Source: Providencia heimbachae ATCC 35613 (lineage in GTDB: Bacteria; Pseudomonadota; Gammaproteobacteria; Enterobacterales; Enterobacteriaceae). Taken from it: DNA of 64,000 nt. A program made the position numbers and the translations under genes. Positions within the stretch are counted from its first letter, which is position 1; every line of letters starts with the position of its first letter. Below the pieces are notes generated by a model. That model did not search any database. It had not been told where the DNA came from and saw only the letters and a program-made list of their open reading frames with translations. The stretch is taken from positions 1-64,000 of the forward strand of contig NZ_LXEW01000016.1 of the NCBI RefSeq assembly GCF_001655055.1. Direction: 5' to 3'. Below, piece by piece: positions 31,766 to 42,069 of the stretch.

Positions 31766-33712
31766 TTACTCTCTTGCTAATGCATCAATTGGATTCAACT
31801 TTGCCGCATTACGTGCTGGAAGAAAACCAAAAATAACACCAATAGCAGTAGAGCAAAGAAAGGCACTGAGTAAGGCAATAGGATCAAACGAAAATGTCCA
31901 CCCAGGCAATGCCATTTGAGCGATTAAGCTGATGCCATAGGATAAACCAATCCCCATCAATCCCCCCATTAAGCACACTAAAACGGCTTCAATAAGGAAT
32001 TGTTGCATCACATCGCTCGTTCGCGCCCCAACCGCCATGCGAATACCTATCTCGCGAGTTCGTTCAGTCACAGAAACGAGCATAATATTCATCACGCCAA
32101 TACCACCAACCACCAATGAAATAACAGCCACTAACGTGAGGAATAACTGCATGGTACGGGTGGTTTTTTCTGCGGCTTTAACATAAGTATCAAGGTTAAA
32201 GGTAAATGTATCTTTCTTGCCATGACGTAAAGCTAGCAAACGATTCAACTGCTGCTCAGCCACCTGCGCATCAGCCCCTTCGTTCACTCGCACAACAATC
32301 GTATCGTAATAAGGGCGATTTAGGATTTTACTGTTCACTGTCGTATCGGGTAGCCAAATAGAGAGGCTATTATTGGAACCAAAGGCTGATTTTTGCTCCT
32401 CTAGCACGCCAATGATAGTTGCGGGCATATTACCAATAAGCAAGGTTTCACCAATCACTTTATCCTGTCGTGGAAAGAAACGTCGCTTAGTGTTCGCATC
32501 AATCACAACAACTTGCGATCGTCTATCGACCATATCTTTTGAAAAGCTCATTCCTTCTGCAAATTTATTCGCATGGACATTAAAATAGTCTCGCCCTATC
32601 CCTGATAATTGAGCGGGCGCATCTAAGTTTCCTTTGCGTAAACGCGTTGTATTTGACAGTACCCCTGAAGCTGCATGCACATAAGGTTGTTTCGCAATAG
32701 CGTCAATGTCTGAGGCTTTAAGTGATTGACGGTTTTCAGCATCATCACTACCAAAATCGGTTCCAGGATAGATAGAGATGGTATTTGTTCCAATGGATTT
32801 AATATCATTAAGTACCATACCCTGCGCGGCATCACCAATAACCATAATGGAAACCACGGAGGCAATACCGATAATAATTCCTAACATTGTCAACAACGTG
32901 CGCATTTTATTGACGACCATTGCTCGCCATGCCATTAGCAAAGCTTCGCTAAAGCGCCCAAAAACTTGCCCTATGGTCAGTTTTCTTACAGATGATTTTG
33001 CTATAGATTTAACGCGTTGCGTCGATACACCACCTGAATCACTAATGATTTCACCATCTTTTATCTCCACAATGCGTTCAGCCTGTTGTGCGATTTTTGG
33101 GTCATGAGTGACGATAATAACCGTGTGTCCTTGAGCGCAGAGGTCTTTTAAGATTTTCATCACCTCTTCACCAGAGTGACTATCGAGAGCGCCTGTTGGT
33201 TCATCGGCCAAAATGACTTGCCCGCCATTCATCAATGCTCTAGCAATACTCACGCGTTGTTGCTGCCCGCCGGACAGCTGGCTAGGCCGGTAATCGATGC
33301 GCTCACCAAGCCCGAGTCGATGGAGTAATTTCGCAGCACGTTCTCGTCGTTGCGCCTTACCTGCTCCTGCATAAACGGCAGGAATTTCAACATTTTGTTC
33401 TGCTGTTAGATGACTGAGTAAATGATAGCGTTGAAATATAAAACCAAAGTGTTCTCGGCGAAGTTCGGCAAGGCTATCATTATCTAAAGTGGCTGAATTT
33501 TGTTCAGCAACAAGATATTCCCCAGAAGATGGCTTATCTAAGCATCCAATGATATTCATCAATGTTGATTTACCGGAACCCGATGCCCCAATAATCGCAA
33601 TCATCTCACCGGCGTTTATTTTAAGCGAAACATCCTTTAGCACGGTTATTTCGTTTTCACCTTCGCCATAACGCCGAGTTATCCCTTTAAGCTCTAATAA
33701 TGCCGGCATCAT
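31766..33712 (-). CDS. macB: Macrolide export ATP-binding/permease protein MacB
   Basis: MacB is the mechanotransmission ABC transporter that, with MacA and TolC, expels macrolides, enterotoxin and haem precursors from the periplasm. The 648 residues equal E. coli. N-terminal ATPase: Walker A GASGSGKST near 43, signature [15 protein letters not shown], Walker B VILADEPTGALD. Then one membrane helix near 275, a large periplasmic domain, and three C-terminal helices. Its ATG overlaps the macA stop codon (TAATG), implying translational coupling. Confidence 0.96.
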   Translation of the reverse strand: MMPALLELKGITRRYGEGENEITVLKDVSLKINAGEMIAIIGASGSGKSTLMNIIGCLDKPSSGEYLVAEQNSATLDNDSLAELRREHFGFIFQRYHLLSHLTAEQNVEIPAVYAGAGKAQRRERAAKLLHRLGLGERIDYRPSQLSGGQQQRVSIARALMNGGQVILADEPTGALDSHSGEEVMKILKDLCAQGHTVIIVTHDPKIAQQAERIVEIKDGEIISDSGGVSTQRVKSIAKSSVRKLTIGQVFGRFSEALLMAWRAMVVNKMRTLLTMLGIIIGIASVVSIMVIGDAAQGMVLNDIKSIGTNTISIYPGTDFGSDDAENRQSLKASDIDAIAKQPYVHAASGVLSNTTRLRKGNLDAPAQLSGIGRDYFNVHANKFAEGMSFSKDMVDRRSQVVVIDANTKRRFFPRQDKVIGETLLIGNMPATIIGVLEEQKSAFGSNNSLSIWLPDTTVNSKILNRPYYDTIVVRVNEGADAQVAEQQLNRLLALRHGKKDTFTFNLDTYVKAAEKTTRTMQLFLTLVAVISLVVGGIGVMNIMLVSVTERTREIGIRMAVGARTSDVMQQFLIEAVLVCLMGGLMGIGLSYGISLIAQMALPGWTFSFDPIALLSAFLCSTAIGVIFGFLPARNAAKLNPIDALARE

Positions 33713-34818
33713 TAGCTCTCCGTACCACTACGGCCAACAATAATTTTTTCGCCTTCATCTAATCCTTTAACGACTTCAACATAAACATCATTGCGGCTGC
33801 CTATTTCAACTTGTTTTTTTTCTGCTTTATCATCTTTGAGCACTTCGACCTCATACACTTGGGGTGAAACTTCATCCCCTAAAGCTGAAAGCGGTAATAA
33901 CAATACATTTTTGCGTGAATCTAGCTCAATGATGACCTGAGCAGTCATTTGTAATTTCAATAAATGCTGAAGATTAGGCACTTCAAAACGAGCATAATAA
34001 AAAATGGCATCATTAATTTTTTCTGGGGTGGGTAAAATATCTTTCAATTCCCCCGAGAATTTTTTATCTGGCGCACCTAAAACTGTAAAGGATGCAGGTT
34101 GCCCCGGCTCTAAGTAAATCACATCCGCTTCAGAGACTTCTGCTTTCACCAGCATAGTATTGAGATCAGCAAGGGTTAAAATTGTCGGTGCTTCTTGAGC
34201 AGCAATGACAGTTTGGCCTTGTAATGTTTTGATAAAAGTAACAATGCCATCCATTGGGGCTGTAATTTGTGTGTATTGTAGATTATTTTTTGCCGTATCT
34301 AATGTTGCTTGATTACGCTTAATTTGCGCTTGATACGTCACAACCTGTGCTTTTTTCACTTCAACATCGGTTCTGGCTTTATCTAGGTCTTGCTGAGCGA
34401 CCGCTTGCATTTTCGCTAAGCTCAGATGGCGTTGATAGGTCACTTCAGCGAGTTTCAGCTCCGCTTTAGCCAATGATAAATTTGCTTCGAGTTCATGGGT
34501 CGTTTCTTGTGATTCAGTGACATCATTTTGGGCTTTTTTCGGGTCAATGACCGCCAGCAAGTCACCTTTTTTGACTTTATCGCCTTCTTTCACATATAAC
34601 GCTTGTAATTGCCCACTAACCTGAGCACCGACGTCAACTTTACGCACAGCATCCAACTTTCCGGTAGCCAGTACCTGTTTATCGAGATCACCCCGAGTAA
34701 CATCAACAGTCTGAAAGACTTCTTTTTGCTCACCACTTAAAAAAAACCAAGTCGTACCAAGTGCAATCAAAATGATCGCGATATAAATTGACCATCTTTT
34801 TTTTGATTTTGACTTCAT
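33712..34818 (-). CDS. macA: Macrolide efflux periplasmic adaptor MacA
   Basis: MacA bridges MacB and TolC. The start at 34818 (MKSKSKKRWS) gives 368 residues, in line with E. coli (371); twelve more codons upstream are unconserved. An N-terminal membrane anchor lies at about 8-28. The lipoyl domain halves (VDVGAQVSGQLQALYVKEGDKVKKGDLLA) flank a long alpha-hairpin (about 95-165). The beta-barrel and membrane-proximal domains follow. Operon macA-macB. Confidence 0.96.
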   Translation of the reverse strand: MKSKSKKRWSIYIAIILIALGTTWFFLSGEQKEVFQTVDVTRGDLDKQVLATGKLDAVRKVDVGAQVSGQLQALYVKEGDKVKKGDLLAVIDPKKAQNDVTESQETTHELEANLSLAKAELKLAEVTYQRHLSLAKMQAVAQQDLDKARTDVEVKKAQVVTYQAQIKRNQATLDTAKNNLQYTQITAPMDGIVTFIKTLQGQTVIAAQEAPTILTLADLNTMLVKAEVSEADVIYLEPGQPASFTVLGAPDKKFSGELKDILPTPEKINDAIFYYARFEVPNLQHLLKLQMTAQVIIELDSRKNVLLLPLSALGDEVSPQVYEVEVLKDDKAEKKQVEIGSRNDVYVEVVKGLDEGEKIIVGRSGTES

Positions 34819-34939
34819 CAAGAAATTATTCCTATGACAAAAAGAGGGCAACACGCCCTTTCTGAGAAAAATGATATAGCAGGTAATTTATCGTTTAGTT
34901 AAACATACTATATATTAATAATTGACTTATGGATTATAA

Positions 34940-35112
34940 CCCATCGTTTTCGATAAGTTTCAATCACCTAGGCTAAACATAATTTGGGAGAAATGCCGCA
35001 TATGCGATACTATCCAAAGAAGCATACCGCAGTATGCTTCTCAGATAGCTAAGAGAAGTCTCTATAATCAATACCCAACCGCGCTTTTAACAGCCAACAC
35101 ATACTCAAAATA
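34940..35112. repeat. Degenerate ERIC-like palindromic element
   Basis: In the 307-base gap between ybjD and macA a perfect GAAGCATA / TATGCTTC hairpin (about 35020-35042) is nested in CTATC / GATAG, and AGCCAACACATACTC follows. The layout resembles the ERIC core and tail of 1-250 but sequence identity is low. The macA promoter should lie left of it. Confidence 0.35.
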
Positions 35113-35125
35113 ACTCAAGTCACCG

Positions 35126-36787
35126 CTAAGCTTTGCCCCGCGCTAACCAAGCCACCCGTGAAAACATATTTTTCAGCTGTATTGGAATTGAATCGGGTCC
35201 TAATTCTGCTGAACGGTTGACCGTTGCTAATGCCATATCCGGTTTTGAGGTACGGGAAATGGCTTTTAGAATGACCCGACGTGTTGAAACCCTTGCATTT
35301 TCAGGGATGTCAGCAATTTCATGATATAAGCTTTTAAACCCTTCACGATACAGAAAGTGTTCCATATCCGGTGCAGGCAACATGGTCAGACGATCCCTAT
35401 CTGGGTCGTTCATTTTATTAGCATAATGTGTCGCTGTTGCAGCATATTTTCGCCCTGCTTCGTCTCCATCAGTAAGCACATGCCATTCTATACCCATTTT
35501 ATTGGCGAATTTTAATAATGGCTTCAGCCCACTTTGCGCAAAAGCGATAACTTTTATTCCTTCCGTTTCGAAAAAATAATTACACTGTCTTGCAAACTCA
35601 CTCATCAGCCAAATTTCCGTTTCGCCTTCAACCAATAGCCAACAACGGGCAAATAATGCAGAGGGGCGATTGAAACGAATATGAAAGGAAATTTTACGCA
35701 GTTCTTCTGTACTCAAACCATTTTCATTTAAACGATACGCTGAAACTTTATTTGAGTTTCGAACTAGTCGGCACAGGCTTTCAACAGGGACTTGTGATAA
35801 CAATTCACCGGAATTCGTGGTTGTAATACGCTGTAATGAAAACAGGTTTAATAAACCCCATGCAATGGATAGCATTATTGGGTGGAGGCGAGTTTCAGGA
35901 TCTTCGACAATAATTAATGGGCGAGCATATTTATCAAGGGTAATATTCCCTTTGGCTTGAAGTAATGATGAAAACATCCCAAGGATAATTAATCGAATAT
36001 TGCGTTGGTTTGGCTTTGCCACCAAACGATTAATATTATCGAGTGCTTTCCAGCCACGTTTACGCGGTTCTAAATTAATGATGCTGTCATCAAGCTTAAA
36101 TACATGACTACTTTGCCCAGTAAAATAATGGCTCAGCAATTGCTGCATTGCATCAACGCCATCACTTAAATCTTCATTGCTTAAACGTTCAGGATTATCC
36201 ACCAACGCATGAGTTAATTCTTTGATTTGATTATTGAAAACATCGCGTACTTCTTTTTTACCTGAAACAATAGTTTCTGGGTTTAAACTTTGTAAAAAGC
36301 GCGCATCCCGTAAACGGATCACCGGGTATAACCGCACAATTTCTTTTATATATTTACCAACACTATCTAAAGATAATTTATTACCACCTGAGTTTAAAAA
36401 ATTGCGCTCAATTGCAATGCTATCATCATCTTTTAGTTCTGCGCTGACGCGGTAAAAAATATGTTTTAAATCATCATCGCTGTCTATCCATACTGACGCC
36501 AAATTTTTAAATCGAAAAGATTGGTGGCGGCCTTTTTTTCTTTCACAAAATTTTAGGATAATCTGCAATGAACGATAACGTGTATCTTCAACACCGGTAG
36601 GGTGATGAAAATCATATTTATTGAATTGATAACCTTGATGCTCTGGAGAAAGTAATATATCAAGCGCATCGAGTAAACTTGATTTTCCCCACGAATTTTC
36701 ACCTATTAATACAGTGTTATTATCGAGTACCAAAGAGAGTCGATTAATCCCTCTAAACCCATATATCTCTACACGTTCTAGATACAT
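35126..36787 (-). CDS. ybjD: OLD-family ATP-dependent nuclease-like protein YbjD
   Basis: A 553-residue protein. The N-terminal ABC/SMC-type ATPase has Walker A GENSWGKSS near residue 30 and a LIIVEDPETRLHP Walker B/signature. The C-terminal Toprim domain has LLVEGETEIWL and the HVLTDGDEAGRKYA Asp motif. This is the overcoming-lysogenization-defect (OLD) architecture, and the match to E. coli YbjD is strong end to end. The start at 36787 (MYLERVEIYGF) follows AAGGAGAGG; the frame's extra 14 upstream codons are discarded. Biological role is not settled. Other OLD proteins act in phage defence, but this one is a conserved core gene next to lysO as in E. coli. Confidence 0.93.
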   Translation of the reverse strand: MYLERVEIYGFRGINRLSLVLDNNTVLIGENSWGKSSLLDALDILLSPEHQGYQFNKYDFHHPTGVEDTRYRSLQIILKFCERKKGRHQSFRFKNLASVWIDSDDDLKHIFYRVSAELKDDDSIAIERNFLNSGGNKLSLDSVGKYIKEIVRLYPVIRLRDARFLQSLNPETIVSGKKEVRDVFNNQIKELTHALVDNPERLSNEDLSDGVDAMQQLLSHYFTGQSSHVFKLDDSIINLEPRKRGWKALDNINRLVAKPNQRNIRLIILGMFSSLLQAKGNITLDKYARPLIIVEDPETRLHPIMLSIAWGLLNLFSLQRITTTNSGELLSQVPVESLCRLVRNSNKVSAYRLNENGLSTEELRKISFHIRFNRPSALFARCWLLVEGETEIWLMSEFARQCNYFFETEGIKVIAFAQSGLKPLLKFANKMGIEWHVLTDGDEAGRKYAATATHYANKMNDPDRDRLTMLPAPDMEHFLYREGFKSLYHEIADIPENARVSTRRVILKAISRTSKPDMALATVNRSAELGPDSIPIQLKNMFSRVAWLARGKA

Positions 36788-37244
36788 ATATCCCTCTCCT
36801 TGTAATATGTTTTTTAATGTACTCGTCATACTTCAAGTTGCAGGATTGTTGACTACGCTCATTCGCGATAGTCGCAAACCAATCCATCTTATCAAGATAA
36901 TCCTAAGCGTTGACTAGTAACAACCCCTAGATAATCTTAGGTATCATAGAATAGATAAAGCTTACTCATTAACCTTTAGCATTACTATAAGAGCACCCGC
37001 AAAATAAAAAATTCACAACAAAATAGACAACTGTATTGAGCATCTATTTTTAGTGTTATAAAATGGTTAAACTTTATTTTTTAGTGTTTTTACCCTACTT
37101 TTAGTTATCTAATAGATAAAAAGACGTTTGTAACTAAAAGCGTTTTAGCATCACACGCTAAATTACTTGCATGTTTCGATCGATATCGTTGAAGATATGC
37201 TGCCATAAGTCATTGTTAATGGGATAAATTATAAGGATGCTAAA
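36788..37244. other. Divergent ybjD/lysO control region with ERIC-like remnant
   Basis: About 457 bases. Positions 36829-36950 begin TCATACTTCAAGTTGCAGG and continue with GTTGACTACGCTC, the end sequence of ERIC-type elements seen elsewhere in the window, then lose similarity. The right part is AT-rich and contains a TTTAGC / GCTAAA dyad at 37144-37162, in front of lysO. No gene seen. Confidence 0.45.
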
Positions 37245-38144
37245 ATGTATTCAGGATTACTAATTATTCTTCTACCGTTAACACTCGGTTATTTAATTTC
37301 TATAAAAAATAAAAACATGCTCCATATCGTTCATCGCTCTCTTAACTCGATGGTGTACGTGATTTTATTTTTAATGGGAATTACCCTTGCGTTACTTGAA
37401 AACTTAAGTGCCCACTTAGTTTCTATTTTGATTTATGCCGTAACCTTTTTTGGCTGCATTTTTTCCTTAAACCTAATTTCATTATTATTACTGGATAAAC
37501 TCGATCCGTGGACAATTCCACAACATAAGCAAGAAAAGCCCCCCTCTCGCATTAAAATGGTATTGGAATCTTTGCAACTGTGTGGCGTGCTATTACTCGG
37601 TTTTCTTATTGGTTTAACGGGATTTAAATTCCTGCATTATGCAGATAAAGGAAGCCAAATCGCGTTGATGCTGCTGCTATTATTAGTGGGAATTCAGCTT
37701 CGTAATAGCGGTATGAGTATCAAACAAATTCTCATTAATCGCCGTGGGACAACTATTGCTGTCGTCATGGGTGTCAGTGCCTTAGCTGGAGGTGCTATTG
37801 CTGCGGTTTTACTCGGTTTACCCGTCAAAGTCGGTCTTGCTCTCGCTTCTGGATTTGGCTGGTATTCGTTAACGGGCATTGTCCTCACTGATGCTTATGG
37901 TCCCGTCATGGGTAGCGCCGCCTTTTTTAACGATCTCGCCAGAGAACTCGCTGCTATCATGCTGATCCCTTTGATTATTAACCGCTACCGTTCTACCGCG
38001 CTTGGCATTTGTGGGTCAACATCGATGGACTTCACACTCCCGGTTTTACAACGTAGCGGTGGTGTTTCGATTGTTCCGGCCGCTATCGTTCATGGCTTCG
38101 TATTAAGTCTTATTACGCCAATTCTCATGGCATTCTTTACATAA
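37245..38144 (+). CDS. lysO: L-lysine exporter LysO
   Basis: LysO (YbjE) exports lysine and the toxic analogue thialysine across the inner membrane. The 299 residues equal E. coli, with eight predicted membrane helices. The conserved acidic patch around FNDLARELAA and the SGFGWYSLTGIVLTDAYGP segment are present. The ATG follows ATAAGGATGCTAAA. In E. coli it is controlled by ArgP; no ArgP site can be proved by eye here. Confidence 0.95.
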   Translation: MYSGLLIILLPLTLGYLISIKNKNMLHIVHRSLNSMVYVILFLMGITLALLENLSAHLVSILIYAVTFFGCIFSLNLISLLLLDKLDPWTIPQHKQEKPPSRIKMVLESLQLCGVLLLGFLIGLTGFKFLHYADKGSQIALMLLLLLVGIQLRNSGMSIKQILINRRGTTIAVVMGVSALAGGAIAAVLLGLPVKVGLALASGFGWYSLTGIVLTDAYGPVMGSAAFFNDLARELAAIMLIPLIINRYRSTALGICGSTSMDFTLPVLQRSGGVSIVPAAIVHGFVLSLITPILMAFFT

Positions 38145-38195
38145 GTAGAATTTCAGTCACAATAGCCGTTAATTTGCGTGAAACAGGAAATTAAC

Positions 38196-39677
38196 ATGAC
38201 TGACAAACAACGTGTATTAGTGCTAGGCGCTAGCGGCTATATTGGGCAGAATCTTATCCCTAAGCTGATAAATGAAGGCCATGAAGTTACAGCTGCTGCT
38301 AGACGTGTAGACTGGATGCTATCTCAAGGGTGGCAAGATGCACGCTGTATTTATGTTGATTTACATGACCCTGAAACACTCAAGGGCGTGATGAAAGAAA
38401 TCGATACAGTTTATTTTCTTGTCCATAGCATGGCGGATCAAGCAAACCTAATTGAACGTGAACGCACAGCGGCGCGAAACGTACAACAAGCTCTTGATGA
38501 CTCAGATGTTAAACATGTTATTTATCTTAGTGCATTACAGCATGGTCACAGCTATTCCCCTCACCTTATTGCAAGACGCCTAACCGGTGATATTTTGCGA
38601 GAAAGTAAAGTGCCAGTGACCGAGGTTCGCACGTCAATCATTGTCGGTTCGGGATCAGCTGCCTTCGAAATCATGCGAGATATGGTCTATAACCTCGCAA
38701 TTTTAACGCCACCACGTTGGGTTCGCTCAAAATCATCCCCTATTGCACTGGAAAATATTCTGCATTACTTAACGCAGATTGCTCAAACGCCAATTACTGA
38801 CGATCGTATTTTTGATGCCGCAGGCCCTGAATATATTAGCTATCAAGAACTGTTTAAGCGCTTTATTAAAGTCAGTGGAAAACGTCGTTTACTGGTGCCG
38901 ATCCCAATCCCTGTCAGTATGATCTCCGTCCATTTTATTAGTTTGATCACCTCGGTTCCACCGTCGATAGCGAAAGAATTAATTCAAGGATTACAACACG
39001 ATCTTCCTGCTGATGATAAAGCGCTACGCGAGTTGATCCCACAAACGCTCATTTCCTTTGATGATGCAGTAAGGGCGACATTGGCAGAAGAATCCGCAGC
39101 CGTTGATAATGCCGATTGGGGTTATGATCCTGAAGTCAGAAAACGCTGGCGTCCAGGTTATGGGTTCTATCCAAAGCAAGCAGGTTCAACATTAGGAACG
39201 ACGGCATCTTCAGAGTCTCTTTGGCATGTCATTCAACAGATTGGTGGAAAAGAAGGCTACTTCTACGCCAATGGCTTATGGAAAACGCGCGCTATCATGG
39301 ATGATATGATGTTGAATAAAGTCAAATATGGCCGACCTGATCGCGAAGAGCTGCAGCTGGGTGATGAAATCGATGGCTGGCGTGTGATTAATCTCGAACC
39401 TAACAAGCAACTGAGTTTAATGTTTGGCATGAAAGCACCTGGATTAGGTCGCTTAACATTTACCATTCACGATAGCGGGAGTCGCCGTTCTATCGACGTT
39501 AGAGCTTGGTGGCACCCTGCTGGCTTTTGCGGATTATTGTATTGGTTTGCCATGATGCCAGCTCATTTATTTATTTTTAAAGGCATGGCTAAGCGTATTA
39601 GTGAGTTAGCCTTCGAGCGGGACAAACAACTTGCTGCACAGCAACAAACAGCGCATCTGTCCTCAAAGTCAGAATAA
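38196..39677 (+). CDS. ybjT: NAD(P)-binding SDR-type protein YbjT (DUF2867)
   Basis: A 493-residue protein. An extended-SDR Rossmann domain opens with GASGYIG at residues 11-17; the NmrA-like region follows to about 300. The C-terminal DUF2867 domain (about 330-470) contains GWRVINLEPNKQLSLMFGMKAPG. It resembles E. coli YbjT (476). No substrate is established. The start at 38196 is preceded by CAGGAAATTAAC and aligns with the family; six upstream codons are excluded. It lies close to the art operon as in E. coli. Confidence 0.92.
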   Translation: MTDKQRVLVLGASGYIGQNLIPKLINEGHEVTAAARRVDWMLSQGWQDARCIYVDLHDPETLKGVMKEIDTVYFLVHSMADQANLIERERTAARNVQQALDDSDVKHVIYLSALQHGHSYSPHLIARRLTGDILRESKVPVTEVRTSIIVGSGSAAFEIMRDMVYNLAILTPPRWVRSKSSPIALENILHYLTQIAQTPITDDRIFDAAGPEYISYQELFKRFIKVSGKRRLLVPIPIPVSMISVHFISLITSVPPSIAKELIQGLQHDLPADDKALRELIPQTLISFDDAVRATLAEESAAVDNADWGYDPEVRKRWRPGYGFYPKQAGSTLGTTASSESLWHVIQQIGGKEGYFYANGLWKTRAIMDDMMLNKVKYGRPDREELQLGDEIDGWRVINLEPNKQLSLMFGMKAPGLGRLTFTIHDSGSRRSIDVRAWWHPAGFCGLLYWFAMMPAHLFIFKGMAKRISELAFERDKQLAAQQQTAHLSSKSE

Positions 39678-39700
39678 TTTTAGCGTAAAAACCAAATTTT

Positions 39701-39722
39701 TATGCATATTTTATTGCATAAA
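39701..39722. promoter_or_regulatory. Palindrome upstream of artP (possible ArgR-type box)
   Basis: TTATGCA / TGCATAA perfect 7-bp arms around an eight-base A/T spacer, about 55 bases before artP, followed by a second GCATA-A-TATGC dyad. E. coli art genes are repressed by ArgR-arginine. The half-sites deviate from the ARG-box consensus (TGCAT for TGAAT) and spacing is longer, so this is a candidate only. Confidence 0.35.
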
Positions 39723-39774
39723 TATGCTTACAGGATTAATATCGCGGTAGTTGAAAAGGATATTATTGGTAAGC

Positions 39775-40503
39775 ATGAGCATTCAATTAAAAAACATAAA
39801 CTGTTTCTATGGTTCTCATCAGGCACTCTTTGATATTAATCTTGAGTGTTCTGCTGGGGAAACCATGGTATTACTCGGTCCAAGCGGTGCCGGCAAAAGT
39901 TCTTTGCTGCGGGTATTAAACTTATTGGAGATGCCACGTTCAGGTAACCTGAACATTGTGGGTCAACATTTTGATTTTACCTCTGCGCCAGAAGCGAAAG
40001 CTATCCGTGAGTTACGCCAAAATGTGGGAATGGTTTTCCAACAATACAACTTGTGGCCGCATCTCAGTGTCATGGATAACCTGATTGAAGCCCCTTGCCG
40101 TGTATTAAAATTATCAAAGCAAGAAGCCCAAGCAAAAGCCTCTAAACTATTAGAGCGCCTACGCTTATCGCAGTTTTCCGAACGCTATCCACTCCATTTG
40201 TCGGGTGGTCAGCAACAACGCGTTGCGATTGCTAGAGCTTTAATGATGGAACCAAAAGTCCTTCTGTTTGATGAACCAACAGCGGCGCTTGACCCAGAAA
40301 TTACAGCGCAGGTTGTTGATATTATTCGCGAGTTATCTGCTACTGGTATCACCCAAGTAATTGTAACCCACGAAGTTGAAATCGCACGTAAAACAGCAAG
40401 TCGCGTGGTGTATATGGAAAATGGTCATATTGTAGAGCAAGGGGATGCGAGCCATTTCGCCACCCCCCAAACTAAAGCATTTGCAAACTATTTATCCCAT
40501 TAA
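39775..40503 (+). CDS. artP: Arginine ABC transporter ATP-binding protein ArtP
   Basis: ATPase of the arginine importer. 242 residues from the ATG at 39775, matching E. coli MSIQL; a TTG eight codons upstream is an unlikely start. Walker [10 protein letters not shown] near 35, Q-loop MVFQQYNLW, signature [15 protein letters not shown], Walker [14 protein letters not shown]. First gene of artPIQM, whose order is conserved with E. coli. Confidence 0.97.
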   Translation: MSIQLKNINCFYGSHQALFDINLECSAGETMVLLGPSGAGKSSLLRVLNLLEMPRSGNLNIVGQHFDFTSAPEAKAIRELRQNVGMVFQQYNLWPHLSVMDNLIEAPCRVLKLSKQEAQAKASKLLERLRLSQFSERYPLHLSGGQQQRVAIARALMMEPKVLLFDEPTAALDPEITAQVVDIIRELSATGITQVIVTHEVEIARKTASRVVYMENGHIVEQGDASHFATPQTKAFANYLSH

Positions 40504-40572
40504 TGCATTTGTTTCGTTAACGCTTTCAATTTAATAAAAAAGCAGTTTCACTAATAGGTATAGGAATAAGCA

Positions 40573-41316
40573 ATGAAAAAAATTATATTAGCTGCGCTGC
40601 TAGGCGCTATAACCCTATCAGCAACTGCTGCGGAAAAAGAAACGATCCGTTTTGCAACAGAAGCGACTTATGCACCCTTTGAAATGTTTGACAGCAATAA
40701 CCAAATCGTGGGTTTTGATGTTGATTTAGCCAATGCGGTCTGTGCAAAAATGAATGCGAACTGTACATTCACACACCAAGCATTCGATAGCTTAATTCCA
40801 AGTTTGAAGTTCCGTCGTTTTGAAGCCTTAATGGCAGGTATTGACATCACCCCAGAACGTCAACAACAAGTTGATTTTACTGATACATACTACCCGAACT
40901 CAGCGCAATTTATTGCTGTAAAAGAAAAAATCGCGTCTGTTGATCAGCTAAAAGACAAGAAAATTGGTGTTCAAAATGGTACAACGCACCAAAAATACAT
41001 CATGGAACAACATAAAGGCATGACCACGGTGCCTTATGATAACTACCAATCTGCCATTTCAGATCTACAAAATGGCCGTATTGATGCGGTATTTGGTGAT
41101 ACAGCGGTTGCAGACGAATGGTTAAAAGCAAAAGGTAACGATAACTTAGCGGCAGTTGGCGATAAAGTCACTGACCCACAATATTTCGGTATCGGCTTAG
41201 GTATTGCTGTTCGTAAAGGTAACAAAGAGCTGCTAGATAGAATGAATAAGGCATTAGCCGAAGTGAAAGCTGATGGTACTTATGATGTTATTTATAAAAA
41301 ATGGTTTGAGCAATAA
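40573..41316 (+). CDS. artI: Arginine-binding periplasmic protein
   Basis: Solute-binding protein of the arginine transporter. Sec signal peptide at residues 1-20 (cleavage after ATAA). The mature part carries the family signature GFDVDLANAVCAKM with the ligand-binding FATEATYAPFEM and the DTAVADEWL segment. 247 residues. E. coli has two paralogs, ArtI and ArtJ; position inside the operon between artP and artQ makes artI the proper name. Confidence 0.95.
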   Translation: MKKIILAALLGAITLSATAAEKETIRFATEATYAPFEMFDSNNQIVGFDVDLANAVCAKMNANCTFTHQAFDSLIPSLKFRRFEALMAGIDITPERQQQVDFTDTYYPNSAQFIAVKEKIASVDQLKDKKIGVQNGTTHQKYIMEQHKGMTTVPYDNYQSAISDLQNGRIDAVFGDTAVADEWLKAKGNDNLAAVGDKVTDPQYFGIGLGIAVRKGNKELLDRMNKALAEVKADGTYDVIYKKWFEQ

Positions 41317-41328
41317 TCGATATAATTA

Positions 41329-42069
41329 ATGAGCAACTTTATATTTTTAACGAGTGCCGCCGGTATCACCGTCGGCCTTGCTGTTTCTGCCTTAATACTT
41401 GGGTTAATTCTTGCCATGCTATTTACCGCATGGGAGTCTGTACGCTTTAAACCTCTTGCATTTCTAGGCACTTGCACAGTAACACTGATCCGCGGTCTAC
41501 CAGAGCTACTGGTTGTCCTATTTGTTTACTTCGGGACATTACAGCTCATTAATATGCTGGGGGATGGTATTGCCATTAACCTTGGCTTTTGGCAAACCAC
41601 ATTACAGGTTGATCCCAGTATCTTCTTCGCTAATAGCGGGGAGTTTGACTTCACGCCATTCATTTGTGGTGTCATCGCCCTTGCGCTACTTTATGCATCC
41701 TATGCATCTCAAACCCTAAGAGGCGCTTTAAAAGCAGTCCCTTATGGTCAATGGGAAGCCGGTTTGGCTCTTGGGCTTAATAAGCGCACTATTTTCTTTC
41801 GTTTTATTATGCCGCAAATGTGGCGCCATGCGCTTCCGGGTCTCGGTAATCAATGGCTGGTCTTATTAAAAGATACCGCCTTGGTTTCTCTGATCAGCGT
41901 GAATGATTTGATGCTACAAACTAAGACTATCGTTAATCGCACCAATGAACCTTTTACTTGGTATGCCATTGTCGGGCTTATTTATTTGGCGATTACATTA
42001 TTAAGCCAGTTAGTCCTAAAACGTATTGAATTACGCACTACGCGTTTTGAGCGGAGTGAGTCGAAATGA
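41329..42069 (+). CDS. artQ: Arginine ABC transporter permease ArtQ
   Basis: One of two membrane subunits of the arginine importer. 246 residues, about five membrane helices, and the EAA-type loop [24 protein letters not shown] that contacts ArtP. It starts 12 bases after artI and its stop overlaps the artM start (ATGA). Confidence 0.96.
   Translation: MSNFIFLTSAAGITVGLAVSALILGLILAMLFTAWESVRFKPLAFLGTCTVTLIRGLPELLVVLFVYFGTLQLINMLGDGIAINLGFWQTTLQVDPSIFFANSGEFDFTPFICGVIALALLYASYASQTLRGALKAVPYGQWEAGLALGLNKRTIFFRFIMPQMWRHALPGLGNQWLVLLKDTALVSLISVNDLMLQTKTIVNRTNEPFTWYAIVGLIYLAITLLSQLVLKRIELRTTRFERSESK

Noticed and set aside
35126-36787. OLD-family nuclease as part of a phage-defence system (Gabija-like)
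   Set aside because: No partner helicase nearby, and the protein and its neighbour lysO match the conserved E. coli ybjD-lysO locus, so it is treated as core.
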